The position numbers and the translations under genes are program-made. 43,228 nucleotides of DNA, taken from NCBI RefSeq assembly GCF_000012085.2, contig NZ_CP019369.1, positions 1 to 43,228 on the forward strand, read 5' to 3'. How positions within the stretch are numbered: position 1 is the first letter of the stretch; every line of letters begins with the position of its first letter. This DNA comes from Borrelia turicatae 91E135 (GTDB lineage Bacteria; Spirochaetota; Spirochaetia; Borreliales; Borreliaceae). Below are positions 8,252 through 17,006 of the stretch, in pieces. The notes below the pieces were generated by a model, which worked only from the letters and a program-made list of their open reading frames with translations, searched no databases and was not told where the DNA came from.

Positions 8252-9309
8252 TTAGTTTTTAATTTCAGGAATCTGCTTATCAGTAGTTACAGGAGTATCA
8301 TTAGGATTAATCTTCATAGCATCTTTAACAGTCTTAAGCCCTATGTCAATAGTATTTCTTATTGCTATTGTGAGAGTATCCAATGCCTTAGTAATAGCAC
8401 TTACTGCTGCTCCCTTAACTGCTTTCTCCGCATCAGCATCACCATTATTAACATTAGCAAATTTACCATCCTTAGCCATAGCTCTTAAAGCTATACCCCC
8501 TGATATGGTCCCATCTTTAGAATTAACATTAATAGCATTAGCAGCACCATTATTCTTAGCTAACTTAGCAGCATCACCATTGTCTTTAACAATAGCTTGC
8601 AAGATATCAGCACCAGTTACCGCTCCTACTGCTTTAACTGCATCAGCAGCTGATTTTTTTGCAGCATCAGCACTAGCAGCAGCTGCATTACCAAATAATT
8701 TACCTGCTTCACCAGCATCGTTACCCCTTGCAGTAGAACCATCTTCAGCTTTTTTATCATCTCCAGCATCAGCACTTCCTATATTTTTAAGCACTACATC
8801 TACAATAGTTCCAATCCCTTCACTAAGAGACTTAACTGAAGCTTCTTCGGCTTTAGTACCAACACCAGCAGCACCACCTTTAACAACATCACCAATTGAT
8901 TCACCAGCATCACCAATAGCCTCACTAGCAGTCTTAGCCCCTGGATTATTTTATCAAGAGTATTAGTAATTAGAGCTTTTACAGCAGTATCAGTAGCCTC
9001 TGCATTAGGATTATTTTCAGATTTCATGTCAGAAACAATTTTCTCAAGTTTATCCTTAGTACCTTGTACAGTCTCTTGAATTTTTTTAAAGTAGTTCCCA
9101 ACATCAGATTTCTTAGTATTAGTATCAAACCCTAAAACACCTCCAACCATATTAGAAAAGGAAGTAAAAACATTTAAGAAGTCATTACTTAAACTAATAA
9201 GAGATTTTAAGAATTTATTCTGAGGATCTTCAGTCTTAGAACTGCCACTCCCACAACTAAGAAGTAAAAATAAAGTCATCAATAACGCACTTAAAGTAAT
9301 TCTTTTCAT
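8252..9309 (-). pseudogene. vlp: Vlp cassette, alpha-type, single-base frameshift
   Basis: ATG at 9309 follows a complete shared upstream block and encodes [19 protein letters not shown] and [16 protein letters not shown]. Near 8940 the intact paralogue at 24074-25123 reads GAG GGG GCT AAA, whereas here one G of the run is missing, so translation leaves the family frame after NTLDKIIQG. The correct frame resumes to the stop at 8252 ([51 protein letters not shown]). If restored it would be a normal alpha Vlp. It could be a real donor defect or a homopolymer sequencing error. Confidence 0.8.
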
Positions 9310-9534
9310 TATTACGTGCCTCCTTTTTCTCAGAAGAGCAAGATGATTAACAGGCTTTGATAAACATAAAAATAAAAACAGAAAATAAAAAATAGATACA
9401 CCTTTATTTAAAAAGACTTTGGGGAATGTAACAATGCTCAAAGATAAATTATCATTAATAAAATAATTTATTGGTTTTGGTAAAAAAATAACTGATATGT
9501 AGTCAAAGAAAGAAAAGGTTTACTTAATTTAAAT

Positions 9535-10089
9535 TCATCTATTTAACAATGAATAGACTATGGATATTAATGTTAAAAAAATTCCTATGTTAAGGGTAAT
9601 AATAGTTCCAAACATCCAACCATGAAGTCTTAATGGACTCTTAAGTTCAGATGTGGTTTTATCAAGTTTACTATCAAGCTCCATTTTGTTAACATCAATC
9701 TTATTATCCAAGTCTTTGATGTCAGATTTTAATTCATTCCTAACAATGTCTATTTTGATATCAAGTTCATTGAATTTAGTATCAATCTTGATGTTAAGAT
9801 TATTCTCAACAGAGTCTATTTTGTTATCCAGGTCTTTAATATCAGATTTTAACTCACTTTTAACGTTGACAATTTTATTATCAAGGTCTCTAATATCGGC
9901 TTGTAAGGTTGCTTCTACCTTTTCAAGCTTAAGGTTAAAAGTAGTCTCTAAATACTCAATATCCTTGTAAGTCAGTTCATTTTTATAATATCTATAAGAT
10001 AAATCAATAGCAATATCTCTATTAATACCAGCTTTAGTAAGTTCTGCTATAACCATTTGCTGAGTAATAACAGGTTGTGCAAGACCCAT
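9535..10089 (-). CDS. bdr: Bdr protein with KID repeats
   Basis: The 184-residue product has the Bdr N-terminus MGLAQPVITQQMVIAELTKA and GINRDIAIDLSYRYYKNELT, a coiled-coil middle of KID-type repeats (DIKDLDNKID, four or so units), and a C-terminal membrane helix (WMFGTIITLNIGIFLTLISI). Bdr proteins are polymorphic inner-membrane proteins of unknown role carried on many Borrelia plasmids. The start follows AAGGAG on the minus strand. Upstream is the same short lipoprotein remnant found before the bdr gene at 25417; downstream sequence is shared with the plus-strand bdr copies. Confidence 0.9.
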   Translation of the reverse strand: MGLAQPVITQQMVIAELTKAGINRDIAIDLSYRYYKNELTYKDIEYLETTFNLKLEKVEATLQADIRDLDNKIVNVKSELKSDIKDLDNKIDSVENNLNIKIDTKFNELDIKIDIVRNELKSDIKDLDNKIDVNKMELDSKLDKTTSELKSPLRLHGWMFGTIITLNIGIFLTLISIVYSLLNR

Positions 10090-10140
10090 AAAAATCTCCT
10101 TATGTAATTATTATATAATATTTTAACTATTATAGGAACT

Positions 10141-10290
10141 TTATGTTAGTAAAACGTGATTTAAGAGAGTCCTTAAATCTAACATAAAGTGGTTAGTCTA
10201 TTTTCTTTAGTGTATCAAAAAGCTCAACTGCGGTCTTACAATCAATCTGTTGTTAAAGGATTGCTGTCAATACTATTTAGACCTGAATTA
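10141..10290 (-). pseudogene. Short remnant of an S2/P23-like lipoprotein gene upstream of bdr
   Basis: The reverse complement is nearly identical to 25215-25380 and matches the two ends of the longer remnants at 18290-18680 and 30250-30713, with the middle deleted (AATTCAGGTCTAAATAGTAT at one end, CATAAAGTTCCTATAA at the other). There is no usable frame. The S2/P23 family name is tentative. Confidence 0.5.
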
Positions 10291-10304
10291 TTAGATATAG
10301 ATAA

Positions 10305-10339
10305 AGGAAAACAATTCTTATGAAGAGAAAAGTTTTCCT
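10305..10339 (-). terminator. Shared vlp hairpin terminator
   Basis: AGGAAAAC at 10305-10312 pairs with GTTTTCCT at 10332-10339, after the delta-type vlp at 10377-11435. Confidence 0.7.
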
Positions 10340-10376
10340 CAAATGACTTTATTTAGTTATGTTTATTAATAATTCT

Positions 10377-11435
10377 CTATTGTTGCTGTCTACTAGCTGT
10401 TGCGTCTACAAGTGTAGTAGAATCTGCAGATTTATCTTCTTGTGTAACTGTAGCAAGAACTGCATTTATTGACTTTAAACCACTATCAACAGTATTTCTA
10501 ATAGCTATTATAAGAGTACTTAAAGTTTTACCAACAGCACTTGCCGCTGCACCATTAACTGCATGAGCGGATTTCTCTTCATTATTCTTAGCAGCAAATT
10601 TACCATCCTTAGCCATTGCTCTTAAAGCTATTCCAGCAGCAATAACAGCATCTTTCTTTGCTGCTTCATCTTTAATTTCTTTATTATCATCTTTCTTAGC
10701 AGCAGCAATACTTGCAGCACCTGTCGCCGCCTCAATATCTTTGATATTATCAGCAGTCTCTCCAGACTTAGCAATAGCTTGCAATATGTCAGCACCAGTC
10801 ACTGCTCCTATTGATGCACTTGCAGCAGCAGCTTGTGCTTCTTCTCCTCCATTATCTTTTCCTCCAAACAACTTGCCAATTGATTTTTGCTCTGATTCTG
10901 CAGTCTTAGTAGCTTCTGCACTCCCTTCATTGTCTTTTAAAATTACACCAACTATTTCTTTAATTCCTTTAACTAGGGCATTGACACTTGCAGTATCTGC
11001 CGGTGCAGCATCTTGTCCTTCTTTAGTAGCACCACCAATCTTATCTTCTCCTGTAGCCCCTGTTGCTGCGGTCTTAGCTCCTTCTGCAATTTTGTCTAAT
11101 GTGTTAGTGATAAAGTGCTCAACAACTGTTTTAAGTTTTGGATAGCTACCATTCGTAGCAACAACATCATTTAGTTTGGCTTTAACAGATGTCATAGTGT
11201 CAGCAATTTTAGTGAAATACGCTCCTACCTCACTTTTCTTAGTCTCCGCTTTAATACCCAAAGCGCCAGCAACCATATCAGAAAGGGAAGTAAAAACATC
11301 TAAGAAACCTTTACCCAAATTAGCAATAGAAGTTAAGAATAAGGTTTTAGGATCTTCCACCTTAGCACTCCCACTGCCACAACTAAGAAGTAAAAATAAA
11401 GTCATCAATAACGCACTTAAAGTAATTCTTTTCAT
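10377..11435 (-). CDS. vlp: Variable large protein (Vlp), delta-type
   Basis: An intact 352-residue Vlp. ATG at 11435 is preceded by AAGGAGGCACGTAATA, the shared upstream block. The leader ends LLLSC (Cys19) and the mature part starts GSGSAKVEDPKTLFLTSI. Conserved blocks are GKGFLDVFTSLSDMV (about 38-52), [67 protein letters not shown] and TLIIAIRNTVDSGLKSI. The variable stretches between blocks differ from the other delta copies, as expected of antigenic-variation donors. Probably unexpressed in place, since only the shared block and no clear promoter lies upstream. Confidence 0.85.
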   Translation of the reverse strand: MKRITLSALLMTLFLLLSCGSGSAKVEDPKTLFLTSIANLGKGFLDVFTSLSDMVAGALGIKAETKKSEVGAYFTKIADTMTSVKAKLNDVVATNGSYPKLKTVVEHFITNTLDKIAEGAKTAATGATGEDKIGGATKEGQDAAPADTASVNALVKGIKEIVGVILKDNEGSAEATKTAESEQKSIGKLFGGKDNGGEEAQAAAASASIGAVTGADILQAIAKSGETADNIKDIEAATGAASIAAAKKDDNKEIKDEAAKKDAVIAAGIALRAMAKDGKFAAKNNEEKSAHAVNGAAASAVGKTLSTLIIAIRNTVDSGLKSINAVLATVTQEDKSADSTTLVDATASRQQQ

Positions 11436-11496
11436 TATTACGTGCCTCCTTATTACTCAGGGGGCAAGATATAGATGGGGGACAAGATATAGGAAA

Positions 11497-11533
11497 AGGA
11501 AAACGAATCTCATGAAAAAAGAAAAGTTTTCCT
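11497..11533 (-). terminator. Shared vlp hairpin terminator
   Basis: AGGAAAAC at 11497-11504 pairs with GTTTTCCT at 11526-11533, downstream of the Vsp-Vlp chimera. Confidence 0.65.
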
Positions 11534-11574
11534 CAAATGACTTTATTTAGTTATGTATTTGTTATTAATTCTGA

Positions 11575-12506
11575 TTATTTGCTTTTAGTTTCAGAAGTTT
11601 GCTTATCAGTAGTTACAAGAGTATCATTAGGATTAAAATTCATAGCATCTTTAACAGTTTTAAGTCCCACGTCAACAGTTTTTCTTATAGAAATAGTTAA
11701 AGTACCCAATGCTTTAGTTACTGCACTTATAATTGCACCTTTAGCAGCAGTAACATAATCAACACTATCAGCAGTAGGACCAGCAAATTTACCATTCTTA
11801 GCTATAGCTGTTAATGCAATAGCACCTGCAATAGTTCCATCTTTAGCATTAGCCTTAGCAGCATCAGCAGCTGATTTGCACCAGCAACATCTCCGGCGTT
11901 ATCGTTAGCAAATAATTTACCCGCACCATCATTAGCGGTTCTTGCAGTAGAACCATCTTCAGCCTTTTTATTATCCCCCGCATCAGGATTACCTTTATCT
12001 CCAGTAGCATCACCTTTAAGTATAGCTTTTTTTGTGTCATCATCAGAAGCATCATTTTTACCAAGAGCAGAATTCTCAGCTTCCAATTTCTTTATGAATG
12101 CATCATTATCGGTCTTTACAGCAGTAATCTTTTGTTTTAATTCATCAGAGATTCCATTTGTTTGTTCCAATACTCCCAATTTAGTTTTCACAGCTGATAT
12201 TACACCATGAACCCCTGCAAGCAATGCCCCATTCTTATTATTTTCAGTATCCAACCCCCCACCATTTTTAATTTTCTTACCAATAGCTTTAGCAAGCTCA
12301 TCAATGGACTTAACTAAGGTATGAACTTCTTTAACACTCTGAGCAAAAGCGACAGAATCGGTAATGTTTTTAGTTATTGTAGCTAGGTCAAGGATTGTGC
12401 CATCAGATTTAGCTGCTTGTCCATCTTTAGGAGAAGTCCCTGAATTATTACAAGACATGAGTAAAAATAAAGTCATCAATAACGCACTTAAAGTAATTCT
12501 TTTCAT
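11575..12506 (-). pseudogene. Chimeric cassette: Vsp N-terminus fused to alpha-type Vlp C-terminus
   Basis: From ATG 12506 the frame encodes the shared leader ending LLMSC, then a typical Vsp body (NNSGTSPKDGQAAKSDGTI, TITKNITDSVAFAQSVKEVH, SIDELAKAIGKKIKN) as in the intact vsp genes at 22024 and 27142. At about 11985-11998 it switches to alpha-Vlp sequence ([22 protein letters not shown]) as in 8252-9309. Near 11875 the frame shifts; the Vlp frame continues [37 protein letters not shown] and [15 protein letters not shown] to a stop at 11575. About 35 residues around [12 protein letters not shown] are also missing. A recombination product with later decay is the simplest reading. Confidence 0.8.
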
Positions 12507-12565
12507 TATTACGTGCCTCATTTTTCACTCAGAAGGGAAAGACATAAATAAAAGGAGAACAACTC

Positions 12566-12718
12566 TTATGCAGAGTCATGTTTACTTCCATTTTTAAGTA
12601 CCCCATCTACAATTGATTTAATTTCTTTTACTAAACTATCAACATCATCTTCTTTGGTACCATCAGCTACAACATTGTCAAATAGCTCAGAACCAACATC
12701 ACTAAAACAGTTATTAGA
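12566..12718 (-). pseudogene. Short Vlp/Vsp-like fragment
   Basis: The minus strand reads NNCFSDVGSELFDNVVADG, then TKEDDVDSLVKEIKSIVDGV and a stop at 12566. SLVKEIKSIVDGVL resembles the SLVKGIKTIVDVVL block of delta Vlps. A degenerate version of the shared hairpin follows. It has no start or leader and is a cassette remnant at the archive boundary. Confidence 0.4.
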
Positions 12719-12738
12719 GTCTTGGATTATCGGATATA

Positions 12739-12801
12739 TTACATCTCAATTACTCTTTCTCTCTTATTTATTTTTGTCACGTTTTTTTTTGTATCCTTCA
12801 T
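12739..12801 (-). CDS. 20-residue micro-ORF divergent from PF57, sharing its start
   Basis: The 36-bp inverted repeat carries a second copy of the PF57 ribosome site and first codons, so the minus strand encodes MKDTKKN, identical to the PF57 N-terminus, then VTKINKRERVIEM and a stop at 12739. Whether it is translated is unknown. It might be a remnant of a second, divergent PF57 gene. Confidence 0.35.
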   Translation of the reverse strand: MKDTKKNVTKINKRERVIEM

Positions 12802-12937
12802 TTAATACTCCTTAATCACTAATATATAAAAAATATTTTTACGAAAAGAAAAAAGGGATATTTACATTTTATCGACAATTGCACTATCATAAATAGTAGC
12901 AATTAAGGAGTATTAAATGAAGGATACAAAAAAAAAC
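12781..12937. repeat. Perfect 36-bp inverted repeat flanking the PF57 promoter region
   Basis: Bases 12781-12816 and 12902-12937 are exact reverse complements, separated by 85 bases. Each arm holds AAGGAG, ATG and the first seven codons of PF57. The spacer holds AT-rich and A-rich stretches. Inverted repeats near the maintenance genes are known from other Borrelia plasmids, and this one may mark the replication origin or an operator. Its exact role is inference. Confidence 0.8.
12861..12890 (+). promoter_or_regulatory. Likely promoter of the plasmid-maintenance operon
   Basis: TTTACA at 12861-12866 and TATCAT at 12885-12890 are spaced by 18 bases and lie just ahead of the ribosome site and ATG at 12917. 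It would drive PF57-PF50-PF32-PF49. Confidence 0.45.
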
Positions 12938-14023
12938 ACCAATAAACACCAACACAAGTTAATCGTTTTAATATCTACGCTAAATTACATGAATTTAAAG
13001 TTTAAAAAATACACCCAAAGTGACATACTTTATTATTTCAATAATAATATGAAAAAAAATGGCCAAAAAACTGCTAAACTTAAAACTCTACAAAATTATC
13101 TTTACAAATTAGAAAAAGTATTAAGGGTTACAATTAATTATCACAGACATTTAGGTGTTAATATGGGAACTGAAATTCATTACAAACTTAAGTACCCTAA
13201 AAAAGAATGTTACCGCATAACCAATAAACACTTTAAAGATAAAAAAGAAGAGAAACATCAAAAACGCATTAATGCATATCTTGAAAAGACTTGTATTAAA
13301 AATAGCAATGTAGAAAAAGAGGAGTGTTTATATAATAATATATATAATAAAGAAAAGAAGAAAGACACAAAATTTATAGAAAGACTACAAATAAAAAAAT
13401 ACGCTAAAAAGTGCTGTTTTAAATCAAATACTTTTTTCTCTATTCTGAATTTAAAATTAGAAAAAAATATTAAAATCGAAATACTTAAAACGCTTAAAAA
13501 AACTGAAAACTTTATCCAAAACAGCATACGTGCAAGTATCAATAATACAAAAACAATAAAAAATAAAATTGAAAACAAAAGGTTAAAATTAAATAAAATA
13601 TTAGATAAAACAAAGATTAGTTTAGAAAAGAAAGGATATAACAGCAAACAGTTAGAAATACAAATACAAAAAGTATATGAACAATATAAAAACAAGCCCC
13701 ACTTTATCATAGAAAAAGATAAATACAATGACTTAAAGAAAATAATAGGAAAACTTAGAGATTCAACCAAACTTGTTAAGTCAAATACAAAAAAAACCGA
13801 GGAAGATATCAAAAACAACATATTTAGTATACTTCTTGATCAGTTAAAATATAAAGTAAATACATCGGTATTAATCCCCATGTTAAAAGATTATTTAAAT
13901 AAACAGAACAAATTAACATATAGTAAAATATTTAGTAACTATTATTACTATGAGCTTTTAGAGTTAATAGAAGGTAATAAAAATTATTTAAAATTAGTAG
14001 AATTTGGAGAAAATTACAATTAA
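12917..14023 (+). CDS. PF57-type plasmid replication/maintenance protein
   Basis: This 368-residue basic protein matches the Borrelia plasmid-maintenance family (paralogous family 57/62, Borrelia orf-A). The conserved N-terminal region is visible: HQHKLIVLISTLNYMN, KYTQSDILYYFNNNMKKNG, TLQNYLYKLEKVL and HLGVNMGTEIHYKLKYPKK. The rest is lysine-rich and helical. This family is the probable replication initiator of Borrelia plasmids and sufficient for autonomous replication with nearby DNA in studied cases. The start is set by TTAAGGAG at 12903-12910. It is first of four co-directional genes; the next begins 9 bases after its stop. Confidence 0.88.
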   Translation: MKDTKKNTNKHQHKLIVLISTLNYMNLKFKKYTQSDILYYFNNNMKKNGQKTAKLKTLQNYLYKLEKVLRVTINYHRHLGVNMGTEIHYKLKYPKKECYRITNKHFKDKKEEKHQKRINAYLEKTCIKNSNVEKEECLYNNIYNKEKKKDTKFIERLQIKKYAKKCCFKSNTFFSILNLKLEKNIKIEILKTLKKTENFIQNSIRASINNTKTIKNKIENKRLKLNKILDKTKISLEKKGYNSKQLEIQIQKVYEQYKNKPHFIIEKDKYNDLKKIIGKLRDSTKLVKSNTKKTEEDIKNNIFSILLDQLKYKVNTSVLIPMLKDYLNKQNKLTYSKIFSNYYYYELLELIEGNKNYLKLVEFGENYN

Positions 14024-14032
14024 GGATAAGTC

Positions 14033-14593
14033 ATGGAAAGTATATTAGAGCGTCTCAAAAAAAAGAAATTAGAAATTAATGATAAAGGAAATGAATCAAT
14101 TTTTATTAAAATGGAGAAAAGTAATAATAGAACAATATATCATACAAGAATTATAATGGATTTCTATACATTTGGAGTTAATAGAAATCAAAAAAACAAA
14201 TTCTTTATTGCATTCAGAAGTTTGTTTAATATACAGAAAATCCATGAATTTAACTTATTTCCCTTAAAGGGAGATGATAAATTTTTAGGTATTTTTTACG
14301 GTCATAAAAAACCTTTGCAAGGTATCATAACAGAATATGAGGAAAATGGAATTATGAAGGCATCTACACTTTCAAAAGTTTATTACATAGAATTTAGATT
14401 TAAAAAGGGAAGTGTTTTTTGTTACATTAAAGGAATTGCTCGTTTAATTAAGAAAGAAAAATCAAAAACACAATATAGTCAATTTCTACTTGAACTAATA
14501 ATCAATTTAGAAAAACAGGTATATGAATTTTATGGTAAAAATTTACCAAGCGGAGGTATTATAAACAAATGGATAGAAAAAAACCTACAATAA
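14033..14593 (+). CDS. PF50-type plasmid maintenance protein (DUF226)
   Basis: The 186-residue protein matches the DUF226/PF50 family: MESILERLKKKKLEINDKG at the start, then YHTRIIMDFYTFGVNRNQKN, FFIAFRSLF and HEFNLFPLKGDDKFLGIFYG. Its position between PF57 and the ParA gene is the standard order. It is thought to help plasmid partition or specificity, but its biochemistry is not known. It overlaps the parA start by 25 bases, suggesting translational coupling. Confidence 0.87.
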   Translation: MESILERLKKKKLEINDKGNESIFIKMEKSNNRTIYHTRIIMDFYTFGVNRNQKNKFFIAFRSLFNIQKIHEFNLFPLKGDDKFLGIFYGHKKPLQGIITEYEENGIMKASTLSKVYYIEFRFKKGSVFCYIKGIARLIKKEKSKTQYSQFLLELIINLEKQVYEFYGKNLPSGGIINKWIEKNLQ

Positions 14594-15384
14594 TCACTAT
14601 TGCGTCAATTAAGGGAGGTGTTGGAAAAAGCACAAGTGCTCTCATATTTGCAACTTTACTTGCCCAAAAACATAAAGTACTTTTAATAGATATTGATACA
14701 CAAGCATCAGTTACAAGTTATTTTTATAGAAAAGTAAAGGAGTTATATACAGATTTAGTTAATAAAAATATTTATGAAGTGTTAATCGATAAAATATCTA
14801 TTAATAAATCGATTATCAGTATTGATAGTAATTTAGATTTGATTCCAAGTTATGTCACTTTGCATAAAGTAAATCGAGTTGCTTATAAATATATGCTTAA
14901 AGAATTTAAATTGAAAATTGAAATAGGAAGATTGGAAAATAATTATGATTATGTAATACTAGATACTAATCCCAGTTTAGATTTTACGTTAACAAATGCT
15001 TTAGTTTGTAGTGATTATGTAATAGTTCCGATGACAGCAGAAAAATGGGCAGTTGAAAGCTTTGAAGTTTTGGATTTCTTTATCAAAGAATTAGAAATAT
15101 TTTTACCTATTTACATACTTATAACAAGATTTAAAAAAAATAATACACACAAATATCTTCTTGATATCTTAAAATCTAAGAATAATTTTTTAGGCACTAT
15201 ATCTGAAAGAGAGGATTTAAACAAAAAAATAGCAGATAATTGTAAATTTGATTTATGTAAAGATTATATGAAAGAATATGATAAAATATTGAGTACTTTT
15301 TTATATCATATAGATAATAGTTTATATGCAAAAAATAACAAAATAAATTTTTCCAACCGTTGGAAAAATTACAAAAGGAATTAA
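14569..15384 (+). CDS. parA: ParA-family plasmid partition ATPase (PF32)
   Basis: The 271-residue ParA/Soj-type ATPase has a deviant Walker A motif KGGVGKST at residues about 15-22, a Walker A' region VLLIDIDTQASVTSYF (about 39-54), and YDYVILDTNPSLDFTLTNA with the catalytic-site Asp (about 125-143). PF32 types decide plasmid compatibility in Borrelia, so this sequence defines the plasmid's identity. It starts inside the PF50 gene and is followed after 4 bases by PF49. Its last codons contain a perfect 12-bp inverted repeat (15346-15370). Confidence 0.92.
   Translation: MDRKKPTIITIASIKGGVGKSTSALIFATLLAQKHKVLLIDIDTQASVTSYFYRKVKELYTDLVNKNIYEVLIDKISINKSIISIDSNLDLIPSYVTLHKVNRVAYKYMLKEFKLKIEIGRLENNYDYVILDTNPSLDFTLTNALVCSDYVIVPMTAEKWAVESFEVLDFFIKELEIFLPIYILITRFKKNNTHKYLLDILKSKNNFLGTISEREDLNKKIADNCKFDLCKDYMKEYDKILSTFLYHIDNSLYAKNNKINFSNRWKNYKRN
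15346..15370. repeat. 12-bp perfect inverted repeat at the end of parA
   Basis: AATTTTTCCAAC (15346-15357) and GTTGGAAAAATT (15359-15370) flank a single base. It is the most GC-bearing palindrome of the locus and could bind a partition protein (parS-like) or fold in mRNA ahead of PF49. It overlaps codons for FSNRWKN, so coding constraint is an alternative. Confidence 0.45.
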
Positions 15385-15388
15385 TAAT

Positions 15389-15955
15389 ATGGAAATTAAT
15401 AGAAGAATAATTAGTAACGATACAAATATTATACTTAATCATAGTCAAATTTTGTCTTTAGAGGAAAAGAGAAAAGAAAGATATAATGAACTTAAATTAA
15501 AATTAAAATCAAATTTCAAGGAAAGTATTTGTAATAAATTAGAAGCAATGAAAATTCTGAAAGAAATAAAAGATAATGATTATTATAAACTTGATGGTTA
15601 TAAGAAATTTAGCGAATTTTTAACTTCTTATAATGTAGCAAAATCCCAAGCCTATAATTACTTAAAAATTGCAACAGCTATAGAAGAGGGCATTCTGGAA
15701 GAGCAATATGTATTAGAAAATGGGTTTAGAGAAGTTTTATCTTTAATCAAAGATAAGGAAGGTAAAAATTTAAAAAAATCAAGATTAAATCCAATAAGGC
15801 CATTAAGATTTCAACTTAAAAGTCAAGATAGTTATGATTTTTATAAAAGTAATACCAAGTTTACTAGTTACTTTTTAGATAGGGTTTTTGAAGATGAAAA
15901 GGAATTTCTTCAAAAATTTATGAAAGAATACAAAAATTTAAAAAATAATAAATAA
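15389..15955 (+). CDS. PF49-type plasmid partition protein
   Basis: The 188-residue protein fits the PF49 plasmid-partition family. Visible features are LSLEEKRKERYNELKLKL, KYKKFSEFL-like GYKKFSEFLTSYNVAKSQAY (a helix-turn-helix-like stretch around residues 72-95), and a helical end. It is the usual last gene of the cluster and is presumed to act with ParA, perhaps as the DNA-binding partner. AAAAGGAATTAATA precedes the start. Confidence 0.82.
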   Translation: MEINRRIISNDTNIILNHSQILSLEEKRKERYNELKLKLKSNFKESICNKLEAMKILKEIKDNDYYKLDGYKKFSEFLTSYNVAKSQAYNYLKIATAIEEGILEEQYVLENGFREVLSLIKDKEGKNLKKSRLNPIRPLRFQLKSQDSYDFYKSNTKFTSYFLDRVFEDEKEFLQKFMKEYKNLKNNK

Positions 15956-15964
15956 GGAAATGAT

Positions 15965-16113
15965 ATGAATAATTTAGCAAAAATATATGAAACGGGAGAT
16001 TTGAGAGCTGGGTTTTAAATAAAAGGTTTACTGAAGAATTAGTAGGTTTTATTTCATTTCACAATGATAATTTTGATTTTGAAATCATACTAGAAAAGAT
16101 GAACCCATTATAA
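15965..16113 (+). pseudogene. Degenerate short gene after the maintenance cluster
   Basis: ATG 15965 follows AAGGAAATGAT and encodes MNNLAKIYETGDLRAGF before a stop. Shifting frame gives NKRFTEELVGFISFHNDNFD and FEIILEKMNPL to a stop at 16113. It looks like one short gene with a frameshift. I do not recognise the family. Confidence 0.4.
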
Positions 16114-16306
16114 CAATAAATCATTAGTATAGAAAAGAATTTACAAAAAGGTATAGTCTGATTTAGATATCAAGAGATATCATATCTATAATAAATAAAA
16201 TTTTTATAAGCCGAGAGAGTTAGGGTTGATTTTATTTTAGTTTTATTGTAAACTACATGTTAGTAGTATTCTTGTTTACTACCTTAATTGCTATCATTTA
16301 ATTAGC

Positions 16307-16358
16307 TTTTAGAGCTTGATTAAGCATTTAAAAAAGGGTGTTTAATTAAGCTCTAAAA
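16307..16358. repeat. Imperfect inverted repeat in the spacer after the maintenance cluster
   Basis: Bases 16307-16323 and 16342-16358 pair over 16 of 17 positions with an 18-base loop. Just before it, 16281-16299 resembles the reverse complement of the PF57 upstream region (CTTAATTGCTA shared). It may be an operon terminator or part of the origin. The rest of 16114-16519 shows nothing recognisable. Confidence 0.4.
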
Positions 16359-16519
16359 TTTTATGTTCCTATCTCTTGAGTTTAGTAAAAGATTAGTTAA
16401 AATTCTCAAAAATTGATTCTAAAGTTAATAAAATGATTCAATAAAATTGTCGAAGATTGGAAGTGTACGACTTACTTCAAGTCAGGTGATAGTCATTGTT
16501 ATAGTTTTTCTTTTATGTT

Positions 16520-16714
16520 TTGTTTGGTGAATATTATAGGAACATACCTGTATGGGGAGATAAACCAGTATTTATGTTAAGGGAATGTGAAGTTAGTTGT
16601 CTATATAGAACTTTTTCAGATGCAGTGTTTGAGAGTCCGCTATATATAGGAAAAAAGTTAAAAGGTATTTTGTTTGATGATCTAAAGATAATGGATAATT
16701 TTTTACTAAAATGA
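16520..16714 (+). CDS. Short hypothetical frame, probably a gene remnant
   Basis: Encodes 64 residues (MFGEYYRNIPVWGDKPVFML, then RECEVSCLYRTFSDAVFES). The composition with Trp, Cys and Pro is unlike chance frames in this AT-rich DNA, which suggests descent from a real gene, but there is no good ribosome site. The following 290 bases (16715-17006) contain no frame I recognise. Confidence 0.3.
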   Translation: MFGEYYRNIPVWGDKPVFMLRECEVSCLYRTFSDAVFESPLYIGKKLKGILFDDLKIMDNFLLK

Positions 16715-17006
16715 GGCGGGATTGATGATTTTTGGGGTATGTAATTTTTTATACCAAATCAAAACTTAAAACAGTTGAATATTGGACGAAGTTATAAATT
16801 ATTGTTTAACAAAGACTGAGATTGATCCAAAAGTAGTAGTAGTTTTGTTCATATTTTAATATATGGACGATTTAACTATGGTAAAAAAAGTCTACTGAAA
16901 TTATTTGGTTATATAGCAAGTGATGAAAATTTTAGTTTATTTGCCAGTAAATATAGTCCTCTATTTCATTAAAAGATAAGCCTCCATCTTAGATGCTTTT
17001 CTTTAT

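Noticed and set aside
13258-13821. A 187-residue hydrophobic minus-strand frame inside PF57
   Set aside because: Phe/Leu/Ser-rich product is the expected antisense of Lys-rich coding sequence.
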